Under the pieces are notes generated by a model, which had not been told where the DNA came from, did not search any database, and saw only the letters and a program-made list of their open reading frames with translations. The position numbers were made by a program, and so were the translations under genes. Source: Agrobacterium salinitolerans (lineage in GTDB: Bacteria > Pseudomonadota > Alphaproteobacteria > Rhizobiales > Rhizobiaceae). Taken from it: a stretch of 64,000 nt of DNA. Of this stretch, positions 16,685-26,498 are shown one piece after another. Position 1 is the stretch's first letter. Each line of letters opens with the position of its first letter. Where the stretch lies: positions 62,001-126,000 of the forward strand of contig NZ_MRDH01000039.1 of NCBI RefSeq assembly GCF_002008225.1, given 5' to 3'.

Positions 16685-16999
16685 AGGTCTCTCCTTCGCG
16701 TCGTTTCGGCTGTTTCCAGCGGTTTGCAACGTTGCCTGAACCTCACGGGTTTCATTCACGGTCTTCAAGTTGATCGCGCCGCTTTATGATAAAGCGCGAA
16801 TTTTCATAATGCATGTGACAATCGCCTCGTTTCCATCAATACGCCCGGTCATCGTCCGCCCTCGTATGCGCCCATCAATTGTTTTGTCGCTTATCTCACT
16901 GAAAAGCGCTTCACACATTTCGGCTTGCACTGTAAAAGTGCCGAAATCCCAAGGAAATGGCGGTGTCCCAATGCCGTCATCATGCAGATGGACATCACT
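16685..16999. other. 315-base divergent region between the dehydrogenase and argG
   Basis: No gene seen. It contains a 7-bp inverted repeat CGCTTTA-TGA-TAAAGCG at 16780-16796 and a bulged hairpin at 16917-16947 within the likely argG leader. Promoters for both genes must lie here, but no clear -35/-10 pair stands out. Confidence 0.5.
16917..16947 (+). promoter_or_regulatory. Hairpin in the argG leader
   Basis: ATTTCGG (16917-16923) pairs with CCGAAAT (16941-16947), and CACT (16928-16931) with AGTG (16937-16940), leaving a CTTG bulge and a 5-base loop. It ends 52 bases before the argG start. No T-tract follows, so it is more likely a leader fold than a terminator. Confidence 0.4.
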
Positions 17000-18223
<1,224 letters not shown>

Positions 18224-18245
18224 TTCTGCTGGAATGGAAATAATG

Positions 18246-18278
18246 AAACCCGCTGGCGACGCCGTCGGCGGGTTTTTT
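18246..18278. terminator. Terminator of argG
   Basis: AAACCCGC (18246-18253) pairs with GCGGGTTT (18268-18275), followed by more Ts. It overlaps the stop region of the convergent MFS gene. Confidence 0.85.
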
Positions 18279-19474
18279 CATGTCTTTCGTATGGAGACGA
18301 TGCGGAAGCCGATGTAGCTGGCGATTGCGGTGAACTCCATCACGGGGATGATGATGCCGAAGCCGGTCAACGGCGAACCGATGAGTGAGGCTGCAGCACC
18401 GCCCGCAAAACCAGATCCCATCTGAATGAAACCCATCATTGCCGATGCCGAGCCGGCAATATGCGGGAAAGGGGCGAGGGCCGCCGTCACCATGGATGGC
18501 GTCAGCAAGGCGATGCCGACCGTTGCGACCGCCACAGGTCCCATAATCGAAAGAAAGGATGGCGGTATCAGGAACACCGACAGCAGGATAAGGAGGCCGC
18601 CTATTCCCGAAAAACAGAGGCCAAGGACGACCGAACGGCGGTCACCAAGCCTCGGTGCGATATAACGCAGGGCGATTGAGCCGAAGAAATAGGCGCCGGT
18701 CTGCATCAGCATGCCGATGCCGAAGGCGGTGGGTGTCATGCCGACTTTGTCGATGAGGATGAAGGTCAGCATGGTCGCCTGCGCATAAAGCGCGCCGATG
18801 GAACCGCCGAGTACCAGTGCAGCGAGAAGAAAACGCGGCTCGGTGAGCAAGGTCCCATAGGCCGACAGGAGCCGACGCGGGCGGATCAGGTTCTTGTCCG
18901 GGATTGTCGTCTCGCGCAGGAAAACCACGACGGTGAAGATGGCGATGGCCCCGAGGCCGGCCATGAGGAAAAATACCGATTGCCACCCGAAAGCCGCAAG
19001 CGAAAGCCCGCCTATGGTCGGGCCCATGGCTGGGCCAACGGCCAGCATGATGCCAATAAGGTTCATGATGCTGGAGGCTTCCGAGCCGGTAAATTGATCG
19101 CGCACGACGGCGCGCGCCACCGTCATGCCGACGGAGGCGCCAATACCCTGAACAAGCCGGGCGAAGAGCAGCACCTCGATTGTTGGGGCGAAGATCGCCA
19201 GCAGCCCCCCGCCCAGAAAGATGGACAGGAAAACGAGACTCGCCTTTCGCCGCCCGAAGGCATCGGATGCCGGGCCGGCCAGCAGTTGCGCCATGGCGAA
19301 ACCGGCGAAGTAAAGCGACAGGCTGAGTTTCACGGCGGATTCCGTGGTGGAGAAAACCCGCGTCAGTTCCGGCATGGCGGGTGTGTAGATGGCCATGGAA
19401 ATCGGTGCCAGCGCCGTCAGCAACGCACCGAGCATGGCCGTGCGCTTTCTGGACATGACCGTTTCTGGCGACAT
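18278..19474 (-). CDS. MFS multidrug efflux transporter, Bcr/CflA family
   Basis: A 398-residue 12-helix proton-driven exporter. The N-terminal ALAPISMAIYTPAMPELTRVFSTTESAVKLSLSLYFAGFAMAQLLAGPASDAFGRRK shows the Bcr/CflA layout, with the loop 2-3 motif GPASDAFGRRK near residue 70 and the helix 5 antiporter region VGPAMGPTIGG. The family expels bicyclomycin, chloramphenicol, cysteine or sulfonamides; the substrate here is unknown. It starts five bases after the marR-type gene stop, so the two form an operon read from the palindromic operator at 19952-19966. Induction by the exported compound is the expected logic. Confidence 0.94.
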   Translation of the reverse strand: MSPETVMSRKRTAMLGALLTALAPISMAIYTPAMPELTRVFSTTESAVKLSLSLYFAGFAMAQLLAGPASDAFGRRKASLVFLSIFLGGGLLAIFAPTIEVLLFARLVQGIGASVGMTVARAVVRDQFTGSEASSIMNLIGIMLAVGPAMGPTIGGLSLAAFGWQSVFFLMAGLGAIAIFTVVVFLRETTIPDKNLIRPRRLLSAYGTLLTEPRFLLAALVLGGSIGALYAQATMLTFILIDKVGMTPTAFGIGMLMQTGAYFFGSIALRYIAPRLGDRRSVVLGLCFSGIGGLLILLSVFLIPPSFLSIMGPVAVATVGIALLTPSMVTAALAPFPHIAGSASAMMGFIQMGSGFAGGAAASLIGSPLTGFGIIIPVMEFTAIASYIGFRIVSIRKT

Positions 19475-19479
19475 TGCGA

Positions 19480-19938
19480 TCAGCAGCCCTGGCTCGACTG
19501 TTCCGGCTGGAGATTGTTGCGGAGAGTCTGCAGGAAGCTGCGGAAAAGCGCGACCTCCTCGTCATTCAGGCCCTGCGTGGCGTGACGGACGAGTTCATCG
19601 ATTTCCTGGCGCACGGCTTCCAGCATCTCGGCTGCGTTTTTTGTCATCACTATACGCTTGGAGCGCCTGTCCTGCGGGTCCTGTTGGCGTTCGATGAGAT
19701 CGAGAGATTGCAGCTTGTCGAGATAGGCGCAGATCGTCATGGGCTCGATGCCGAGCCGGGCGGCGATATCCGATTGTTTGCTGCCATCAACGACGGCGAC
19801 CGTCAGCAGGGCGCGTGCTTCGCCGGGTGTCAGGCCCAGTCCTGCTTCAGCAATTCGGCGCTCGAAAGCACTGTTCAGCAGGCGTGCGCCACTGTTCAGT
19901 AAAAATGCCAATGAGTCTTTTTCGCGTTTAGTGCCCAT
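19480..19938 (-). CDS. MarR family transcriptional regulator
   Basis: A 152-residue winged-helix regulator. The core GLTPGEARALLTVAVVDGSKQSDIAARLGIEPMTICAYLDKLQSLDLIERQQDPQDRRSKRIVMT carries the recognition helix and the D-x-R-S/R wing typical of MarR proteins. It is the first gene of a two-gene operon with the Bcr/CflA exporter. A 15-base near-perfect palindrome 13 bases upstream of its start is the obvious binding site, so it most likely represses its own operon and is released by a ligand of the exporter. Confidence 0.95.
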   Translation of the reverse strand: MGTKREKDSLAFLLNSGARLLNSAFERRIAEAGLGLTPGEARALLTVAVVDGSKQSDIAARLGIEPMTICAYLDKLQSLDLIERQQDPQDRRSKRIVMTKNAAEMLEAVRQEIDELVRHATQGLNDEEVALFRSFLQTLRNNLQPEQSSQGC

Positions 19939-19951
19939 GTTTCGCCTTTTC

Positions 19952-19966
19952 GTAAGTCAGACTTAC
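19952..19966 (-). promoter_or_regulatory. Palindromic operator of the marR-MFS operon
   Basis: GTAAGTC-A-GACTTAC: two perfect 7-base arms around one base, 13 bases before the regulator start codon. Size and position fit a MarR dimer site overlapping the promoter or transcript start. Confidence 0.75.
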
Positions 19967-20201
19967 TAAAATCCGGGCGATAATCAATGGTGCACAAGTC
20001 ATATTGTGGAAAATCGGGTAAAGTATGCGTCAGTTCGGTTGCTGGATGATCTGCAATATAGTCGCCGATTGTTACGCTGAAGCAAAAAAGACCGGACTTT
20101 CCATATTTTTTCACGCGGCCTGACATCTCCGCCGGGCATATTGAATTGCCGGTGGAGGCGTGCCCATATGAGCTTAACCGGAATTGTACAAGGAAGATGA
20201 A

Positions 20202-22262
20202 ATGCCATCCAAGACCGCGCTTTATCCCGCACTCGTTGACTGGAACGGCCATAATGGTCTGCCGAAATTCGATGCGGTCAGGGATGGGGATTTCGCTCCG
20301 GCCTTCGATGCCGCCCTTCTGTCCCACGAACACGAAATCGATGCGATTGCCGGCAATTCTGAGGCCCCGAGCTTCGAAAACACGGTGACCGCGCTCGAAA
20401 TCGCAGGCGACGATCTTTCGCGCATTTCGGCGCTGTTCTGGAACAGGGCAGGCGCCAATACCAATGGCGTGATCCAGGCGCTGGAGCGGGAGATCGCGCC
20501 GAAACTGTCGCGGCACTATTCGAAGATCGGCATGAACGAGGCCCTGTTCAAGCGGATCGACACTTTGTGGGAAAAGCACGAGGCGCTGGGGCTGACGGGT
20601 GAGGAGAGCCGAGTTCTTGAGCGGCACTGGAAGAGTTTCGTGCGCTCCGGCGCCAAGCTGCCGAAGGACCTGCAGGAACGGCTGGCGGCGATCAATGAGG
20701 AACTTGCCGGTCTCGGTGCGAGATTCGGGCAGAATGTGCTGGCGGATGAAAAGAACTGGAAGCTCCTGCTTTCCACGGAAGAGGAACTTACCGGCATTCC
20801 CGATTTTCTGCGAGACGCGATGGCGGGTGCTGCCCGTGAGCATGGCGAGGACGGCAAATTTGCCGTTACCCTTTCCCGATCCATCATCGAGCCTTTCCTG
20901 ACCTTTTCCGAGCGCCGCGATCTGCGCGAGCAGGCCTTCAGGGCGTGGGTGGCCCGTGGCGAGAATGGCGGCGGGACCGACAATCGCGAGATCGTCCGCC
21001 GCACGCTCGAATTGCGCGAGGAGAAGGCAAAGCTTCTCGGTTACGCAAATTTCGCCGCCTACAAGCTCGATGATACGATGGCGAAGACGCCGGATGCCGT
21101 GAACGGTCTTCTGGGGCAGGTCTGGGAAAAGGCCGTGCGCCGTGCGGGCGAGGAGGAGGCCGAACTGGCCGCCATCATCGCTAAGGAGGGAAGGAATCAC
21201 GAGGTGCTGCCCTGGGACTGGCGGCATTATGCCGAAAAGCTCCGGGCACGGAAATTCAGCTTCTCCGAGGCTGAATTGAAGCCCTATCTGCAGCTCGAAA
21301 AGATCATCGAAGCGTGCTTCGATGTGGCCGGGCGGCTGTTCGGGATTCGGGCGGTCGAAATCAAAGGCGTCGCGGCCTATCACCCGGATGTGCGGGTTTT
21401 CGAAATCAGCGATGAAAAGGGCGGTCTGAAGGCCATGTTCCTCGGCGATTATTTCGCCCGTCCCTCCAAGCGGTCCGGCGCATGGATGAGCTCCTTCCAG
21501 TCGCAGCATAAGCTGCCCCTCAAGAACGGCACGGTCGGAGAAATACCGATCATCTACAATGTCTGCAATTTCGCCAAACCGGCCGAGGGCAAACCCGCGC
21601 TGCTTTCGCTCGACGATGCGCGCACGCTGTTCCATGAATTCGGCCACGCATTGCATGGCATGTTGTCGAATGTCACTTACCCTTCCGTTTCCGGAACGGG
21701 TGTCTCGCGCGATTTCGTTGAATTGCCGTCGCAGCTTTACGAACATTGGCTGACGGTGCCGGAAATTCTCGAAAAATACGCCCTGCATTATGAAACAGGC
21801 GCGCCGATGCCGAGGGCGCTACTGGACAAGGTTCTGGCTGCGCAGACCTTCAATGCCGGTTTCAGCACGGTGGAATTCACCTCGTCGGCGATTGTCGACA
21901 TGGCGTTTCATACCCGCGACAACGTCGGTGACCCGATGGCCGTGCAGGGTGAGGTCCTTTCCGCGCTCAACATGCCGAAATCCATCGTCATGCGCCATGC
22001 GACGCCGCATTTCCAGCATGTGTTTTCCGGCGACGGTTATTCCGCCGGATACTATTCCTACATGTGGTCGGAAGTGCTGGACGCCGACGCCTTTTCGGCA
22101 TTCGAGGAAACCGGCAATGCCTTTGATAGCGAGATGGCGCGACGGCTGAAGGATAACATCTATTCCGTTGGCGGCTCGATCGATCCGGAGGAGGCCTATC
22201 TTGCCTTCCGCGGCAAGATGCCGAGCCCGGACGCCATGCTTTTAAAGCGCGGTCTCCTATAA
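20202..22262 (+). CDS. M3 family oligopeptidase (OpdA/Dcp-like)
   Basis: A 686-residue cytoplasmic zinc metallopeptidase that degrades short peptides, such as those left by ATP-dependent proteases or cleaved signal peptides. The zinc motif LFHEFGHALHGMLS (H-E-x-x-H) lies near residue 477, followed by SRDFVELPSQLYEHW with the third ligand glutamate. MWSEVLDADAFSAFEE and the C-terminal GGSIDPEEAYLAFRGKMPSPDAML are family hallmarks. The ATG at 20202 follows AGGAAGA; a six-residue extension to 20184 is less likely. I cannot decide between oligopeptidase A and dipeptidyl carboxypeptidase from sequence alone. A stem-loop follows the stop. Confidence 0.95.
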   Translation: MPSKTALYPALVDWNGHNGLPKFDAVRDGDFAPAFDAALLSHEHEIDAIAGNSEAPSFENTVTALEIAGDDLSRISALFWNRAGANTNGVIQALEREIAPKLSRHYSKIGMNEALFKRIDTLWEKHEALGLTGEESRVLERHWKSFVRSGAKLPKDLQERLAAINEELAGLGARFGQNVLADEKNWKLLLSTEEELTGIPDFLRDAMAGAAREHGEDGKFAVTLSRSIIEPFLTFSERRDLREQAFRAWVARGENGGGTDNREIVRRTLELREEKAKLLGYANFAAYKLDDTMAKTPDAVNGLLGQVWEKAVRRAGEEEAELAAIIAKEGRNHEVLPWDWRHYAEKLRARKFSFSEAELKPYLQLEKIIEACFDVAGRLFGIRAVEIKGVAAYHPDVRVFEISDEKGGLKAMFLGDYFARPSKRSGAWMSSFQSQHKLPLKNGTVGEIPIIYNVCNFAKPAEGKPALLSLDDARTLFHEFGHALHGMLSNVTYPSVSGTGVSRDFVELPSQLYEHWLTVPEILEKYALHYETGAPMPRALLDKVLAAQTFNAGFSTVEFTSSAIVDMAFHTRDNVGDPMAVQGEVLSALNMPKSIVMRHATPHFQHVFSGDGYSAGYYSYMWSEVLDADAFSAFEETGNAFDSEMARRLKDNIYSVGGSIDPEEAYLAFRGKMPSPDAMLLKRGLL

Positions 22263-22297
22263 GAGACTGTCATATTTCTGAGTTAGAAGCTGAGCGC

Positions 22298-22326
22298 AGG
22301 GGGCTTATGACATGAGCCCCCTTTCG
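22298..22326 (+). terminator. Terminator of the oligopeptidase gene
   Basis: AGGGGGCT (22298-22305) pairs with AGCCCCCT (22315-22322) around a 9-base loop, then TTCG. It lies 36 bases after the stop. Confidence 0.75.
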
Positions 22327-22411
22327 CATTTGCAAAAAAAAGGTTATGAGCGCGCCAAACTAAATTGGCGTTTCTCATCAATATAGCGCCCAACCTCAGA
22401 GATTTTAAACA

Positions 22412-24235
22412 ATGGCACTTCGCAACATCGCGATCATCGCGCACGTTGACCATGGAAAAACGACGCTTGTTGACGAGCTTCTGAAGCAATCCGGTTCGTT
22501 CCGTGAAAACCAGCGCGTGATGGAGCGCGTGATGGATTCCAACGACATTGAAAAAGAGCGCGGCATCACCATTCTCGCCAAGGCGACCTCGATCGAGTGG
22601 AAAGATACCCGTATCAACATCGTCGACACCCCCGGTCACGCCGACTTCGGCGGTGAAGTCGAGCGTATCCTGTCGATGGTGGATGGCGCCATCGTTCTGG
22701 TCGATGCTGCCGAAGGCCCGATGCCGCAGACCAAATTCGTGGTCGGCAAGGCGCTGAAGGTCGGTCTTCGCCCGATCGTCGCGATCAACAAGATCGACCG
22801 TCCGGACGCCCGCCATGAAGAAGTCGTCAACGAAGTGTTCGACCTTTTCGCGGCGCTCGACGCCACCGACGAACAGCTCGATTTCCCGATCCTTTACGGT
22901 TCCGGCCGCTCCGGCTGGATGAACGTCAATCCGGAAGGCCCGACCGACGAAGGTCTCGCGCCGCTGCTGGATCTCGTCGTCAAGCACGTTCCGGAGCCCA
23001 AGGTCGAAGAGGGGCCGTTCCGCATGATCGGCACGATCCTTGAGGCTAACAATTTCCTCGGCCGCATCATCACCGGCCGCATCGCCTCCGGTTCGATCAA
23101 GCCGAACCAGGCCGTCAAGGTTCTGGGCCAGGACGGCAAGCTGATTGAAAACGGCCGTATCTCGAAAATTCTCGCTTTCCGCGGTATCGAGCGCACCGCG
23201 ATCGAAGAAGCCCATGCGGGCGACATCGTCGCCATTGCCGGCCTCTCCAAGGGCACCGTCGCCGATACCTTCTGCGATCCTGCCGTCATGGAGCCGATGC
23301 AGGCGCAGCCGATCGATCCGCCGACGGTTACCATGTCCTTCATCGTCAACGATTCGCCGCTCGCCGGCACCGAAGGTGACAAGGTCACGAGCCGCGTCAT
23401 TCGCGACCGCCTGTTCAAGGAAGCCGAAGGCAACGTTGCGCTGAAAATCGAAGAATCCGCCGATAAGGATTCGTTCTTCGTCTCCGGTCGCGGTGAATTG
23501 CAGCTGGCGGTTCTGATCGAAAACATGCGCCGCGAAGGCTTCGAACTTGCCGTTTCGCGTCCGCGGGTTGTCATGCACAAGGATGAAAACGGCCAGCTTA
23601 TGGAGCCGGTCGAAGAAGTCGTCATCGACGTTGATGAAGAACATTCCGGTGTCGTTGTTCAGAAGATGTCCGAGCGCAAGGCCGAGATGGTCGAGCTTCG
23701 TCCATCGGGCGGCAATCGCGTCCGCCTGGTCTTCTTCGCGCCGACCCGCGGCCTTATCGGTTATCAGTCTGAACTTTTGACCGACACGCGCGGCACGGCT
23801 GTGATGAACCGTCTGTTCCACGACTACCAGCCTTACAAGGGCGAAATCGGCGGCCGCGTCAACGGCGTTCTGCTGTCGAACGAATCCGGCGAAGCAGTCG
23901 CCTATGCCCTGTTCAACCTTGAAGATCGCGGCCCGATGATCATCGATGCCGGCGAGAAGGTTTATGCGGGCATGATCATCGGCATTCATAGCCGTGACAA
24001 CGACCTCGACGTGAACGTGCTGAAGGGCAAGAAGCTCACCAACATCCGCGCCGCTGGCAAGGATGAGGCGGTGAAGCTCACGCCACCGATCAAGTTCACG
24101 CTGGAGCGTGCGCTGTCCTGGATTCAGGATGACGAACTCGTCGAAGTTACGCCGAAGTCGATCCGTCTTCGCAAGCTCTACCTCGATCCGAACGACCGCA
24201 AGCGTTTCGAAAAGGCAAAGCTTGCAGCCAGCTGA
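22412..24235 (+). CDS. typA: Ribosome-associated GTPase TypA/BipA
   Basis: A 607-residue translational GTPase of the EF-G type that acts in 50S assembly and stress or cold adaptation. G1 is AHVDHGKTT near residue 10, switch I ERGITI, G3 [10 protein letters not shown]4 NKIDRPDA. Domains II, III and V follow, then the BipA-specific C-terminal domain with [27 protein letters not shown] and [20 protein letters not shown]. Length is normal. It is monocistronic between two terminators. A long open frame on the opposite strand mirrors its codon bias and is not a gene. Confidence 0.98.
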   Translation: MALRNIAIIAHVDHGKTTLVDELLKQSGSFRENQRVMERVMDSNDIEKERGITILAKATSIEWKDTRINIVDTPGHADFGGEVERILSMVDGAIVLVDAAEGPMPQTKFVVGKALKVGLRPIVAINKIDRPDARHEEVVNEVFDLFAALDATDEQLDFPILYGSGRSGWMNVNPEGPTDEGLAPLLDLVVKHVPEPKVEEGPFRMIGTILEANNFLGRIITGRIASGSIKPNQAVKVLGQDGKLIENGRISKILAFRGIERTAIEEAHAGDIVAIAGLSKGTVADTFCDPAVMEPMQAQPIDPPTVTMSFIVNDSPLAGTEGDKVTSRVIRDRLFKEAEGNVALKIEESADKDSFFVSGRGELQLAVLIENMRREGFELAVSRPRVVMHKDENGQLMEPVEEVVIDVDEEHSGVVVQKMSERKAEMVELRPSGGNRVRLVFFAPTRGLIGYQSELLTDTRGTAVMNRLFHDYQPYKGEIGGRVNGVLLSNESGEAVAYALFNLEDRGPMIIDAGEKVYAGMIIGIHSRDNDLDVNVLKGKKLTNIRAAGKDEAVKLTPPIKFTLERALSWIQDDELVEVTPKSIRLRKLYLDPNDRKRFEKAKLAAS

Positions 24236-24256
24236 TCGGCTTGATCCATGCTTTCG

Positions 24257-24284
24257 AAAAACCCGGCTTTGGCCGGGTTTTTTT
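24257..24284 (+). terminator. Terminator of typA
   Basis: An 11-bp stem (24257-24267 with 24272-24282) with a TTTG loop and a run of seven Ts. Textbook rho-independent terminator. Confidence 0.95.
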
Positions 24285-24445
24285 ATGCGTTCGTTTTTAT
24301 GTGCGTATGAGTCGAAAGGCGCTTTGCCAAAGGTTAAGGATGCGTTAATTTTTCATGGTCGTCCACATGAATAGGCTGTGGGTAAGCTTGCCGGCGTTAA
24401 CCTTTATGACTGGTAAGTTTCCGTGGCCGGGGCCAGAATCGCGTT

Positions 24446-24952
24446 ATGAAAACGTTATCCATCGATGTTCGCCGTGCTGAACCGCATGACGCGCGCGCCA
24501 TCTCCGAGGCGCACCGTCTGTCGTGGCAACAGGCCTATGCAGGGCTTATCCCGCATCGGCCGTTGATGCAGATGCTCGAGCGTCGCGGAGAAATCTGGTG
24601 GAAGAAGGCGACCAGAGGCTCTGCGACAATGCTGGTGGTGGAGGTGGCCGGTGTGGTTGCCGGATATGCGACACTGGGCCTCAGCCGGGCACGCGGGCTG
24701 CCGCAAGACGGCGAGATATACGAACTTTATCTCCGACCGGAATATCAGGGCATCGGGCTTGGCTCGCTGCTGTTTACGGAAGCGCGCAGATTGCTGACCT
24801 CGCTTGGCTGCAACGGCATCGTTGTTTGGTGCCTTGAAGACAGCGATGTGGCCAACCGCTTTTTCCGATCTCACGGCGGCCGCGATATTGCCGAAGGCAT
24901 GGAAGACTTTGACGGCAAGTCGCTTCGCAAAGTCGGTTTCGTCTGGAATTGA
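24446..24952 (+). CDS. GNAT family N-acetyltransferase
   Basis: A 168-residue GCN5-related acetyltransferase that transfers acetyl from acetyl-CoA to an unknown amine. The acetyl-CoA loop is YLRPEYQGIGLGSLLFTEARR near residue 98 (Q-x-x-G-x-G/L), preceded by the beta-4 strand GEIYELYL. The N-terminal VRRAEPHDARAISEAHRLSWQQAYAGLIP resembles a subgroup often found in rhizobia. The ATG at 24446 has a poor Shine-Dalgarno (GGGGCCAGA). It is a single gene, ended by a GC-rich stem-loop at 24962. Confidence 0.93.
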   Translation: MKTLSIDVRRAEPHDARAISEAHRLSWQQAYAGLIPHRPLMQMLERRGEIWWKKATRGSATMLVVEVAGVVAGYATLGLSRARGLPQDGEIYELYLRPEYQGIGLGSLLFTEARRLLTSLGCNGIVVWCLEDSDVANRFFRSHGGRDIAEGMEDFDGKSLRKVGFVWN

Positions 24953-24961
24953 CAAATAATG

Positions 24962-24986
24962 CCCCGGTGATTTGGGCCGGGGTTCA
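24962..24986 (+). terminator. Stem-loop after the GNAT gene
   Basis: CCCCGG (24962-24967) pairs with CCGGGG (24977-24982) around a 9-base loop, followed by TTCATT. Ten bases after the stop; a modest terminator. Confidence 0.6.
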
Positions 24987-25121
24987 TTCTCGCGGACGGC
25001 CATGCGCCATTGCGATAGCCTCAAATCCCGCATTCTGCCTTATCCGCCCAAAGCCATGTTGCAATGCGGCGACTTTCCCAGTATCGAAAACCAAATCCAA
25101 CCCGTCGAATGAGGGAAGCGA

Positions 25122-25655
25122 ATGCGTATCGATGCAATTTCCGTAGGCAAGAATCCGCCGGATGACGTGAATGTCATCGTTGAAGTGCCGGTCGGCGGAC
25201 ATCCGATCAAGTACGAGATGGACAAGGATGCCGGTGCGCTGATCGTCGATCGCTTCCTCTACACGCCGATGACCTATCCGGGTAACTATGGCTTCGTACC
25301 GCACACCCTGTCCGACGATGGCGATCCGATCGACGTTCTCATCTGCAATACCCGTCCGCTGGTTCCAGGCTGCGTCATCAATGTCCGCCCCATCGGCGTG
25401 ATGATCATGGAAGATGACGGCGGTAAGGACGAGAAGATTCTCGCCGTGCCGGTTCCAAAGCTGACACGCCGTTACGACAAGGTCCACAATTACACCGACC
25501 TGCCGGAAATTACGCTGAAGCAGATCGAGCACTTTTTCGAGCACTACAAGGATCTGGAGCCCGGAAAGTGGGTGAAGATGGGCGGCTGGCAGGATGTTGA
25601 TGTTGCCAAGAAGCTGATCGTTGAAGCCATTGAGCGTTACAAGGCGCAGGGCTGA
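25122..25655 (+). CDS. ppa: Inorganic pyrophosphatase (family I)
   Basis: A 177-residue cytoplasmic enzyme that hydrolyses pyrophosphate and so pulls biosynthetic reactions forward. The active site is visible as [32 protein letters not shown] (D-x-D-P-x-D metal site) near residue 65 and [11 protein letters not shown]. Length matches bacterial family I enzymes. The ATG is preceded by GAGGGAAGCGA. The stop is only six bases from the stop of the convergent YggU gene, so the two transcripts must overlap. Confidence 0.98.
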   Translation: MRIDAISVGKNPPDDVNVIVEVPVGGHPIKYEMDKDAGALIVDRFLYTPMTYPGNYGFVPHTLSDDGDPIDVLICNTRPLVPGCVINVRPIGVMIMEDDGGKDEKILAVPVPKLTRRYDKVHNYTDLPEITLKQIEHFFEHYKDLEPGKWVKMGGWQDVDVAKKLIVEAIERYKAQG

Positions 25656-25661
25656 TCTGCC

Positions 25662-25967
25662 TTAAAGCTTTTTAAATAGCTCGTCGAAATCCTCCGGGTC
25701 GGTATCGATCCGGAGGATTTTTTTACGCGCTGTTTCGCCTGAAACGAAGCTGATGGATGATTTCGGCAGGCCGAGTTTTTTTGCCAGGAAGACAATCAGG
25801 GCCTTGTTGGCCTTGCCGCCTTCCGGCACGGCGCTGACACGGGCCTTGAGATGCGTGTTTCCTTCCGCATCCTTTTCCACGCCGTCGATGGCGTCCCGCC
25901 CGCCATTCGGTGTGAGGCGGACGGTCAGGCGGACATGATCACCGTGCTTCTGCCAGCAGCCGCTCAA
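25662..25967 (-). CDS. DUF167/YggU family protein
   Basis: A 101-residue cytoplasmic protein of the DUF167 (YggU) family, function unknown. The core is [22 protein letters not shown] and the glycine-rich [42 protein letters not shown], which is the family signature. No ATG is available; the start is taken as the TTG at 25967, whose last two bases are the first two of the YggT stop codon (TTGA). Upstream in-frame sequence runs inside yggT and is not conserved-looking. The overlap implies coupled translation with YggT, a pairing common in proteobacteria. Confidence 0.9.
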   Translation of the reverse strand: MSGCWQKHGDHVRLTVRLTPNGGRDAIDGVEKDAEGNTHLKARVSAVPEGGKANKALIVFLAKKLGLPKSSISFVSGETARKKILRIDTDPEDFDELFKKL

Positions 25968-26254
25968 GCGACCATCGGGTAAAGCGTGTTCCACATGAAG
26001 GAGCGGATGAAGAAGATGATCAGGAGCACGATGATCGGCGAAATGTCGATGCCGCCGAGATTGGGCAGAATGCGGCGGATGGGTCGCAGAACCGGTTCCG
26101 TGACATTGAACAGAAAGCTGCCGATGGCGTTCACGAACTGGTTGCGGGAATTGATGACGTTGAAGGCGTAAAGCCAGGAAAAAATAGCGCTGGCGATCAG
26201 CACCCACGTATAGAGGTTCAAGGCCAGATCGATGGTCTGAAACAGGGCAAGCAT
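25964..26254 (-). CDS. YggT family membrane protein
   Basis: A 96-residue inner-membrane protein with two to three hydrophobic segments ([26 protein letters not shown] and [20 protein letters not shown]) and the family motif [22 protein letters not shown] between them. YggT proteins have been linked to osmotic tolerance and, as YlmG relatives, to division or photosystem assembly; no firm role here. I use the ATG at 26254 because AGATATT and the family start [12 protein letters not shown] fit; a 10-residue extension to 26284 is possible. Its stop overlaps the TTG start of yggU. Confidence 0.92.
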   Translation of the reverse strand: MLALFQTIDLALNLYTWVLIASAIFSWLYAFNVINSRNQFVNAIGSFLFNVTEPVLRPIRRILPNLGGIDISPIIVLLIIFFIRSFMWNTLYPMVA

Positions 26255-26498
26255 CAATATCTCCGTATCTTGGTTGCAAGACATTTAGACATTCGCTGGT
26301 GAACCGGCAAGTCTTGCCCCTGATCGTAATGAACTTTGGCCTCATCGACCGGCGATCATGGCAGTCCGGCTTGTGGCCTTGCAGCGGGAATTCGCACAAA
26401 ACCGCCTGCACTTTTCGTCATCCATCGATGAGGGCTGGCGATTCCTGCCATATCGCTCTATTGCAAAGCTCTCCTATTGTCTCGCGAGCACCCAGCCG

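Noticed and set aside
22283..23989. 568-codon minus-strand open frame across typA
   Set aside because: Antisense shadow of typA with charged low-complexity composition and no motif.
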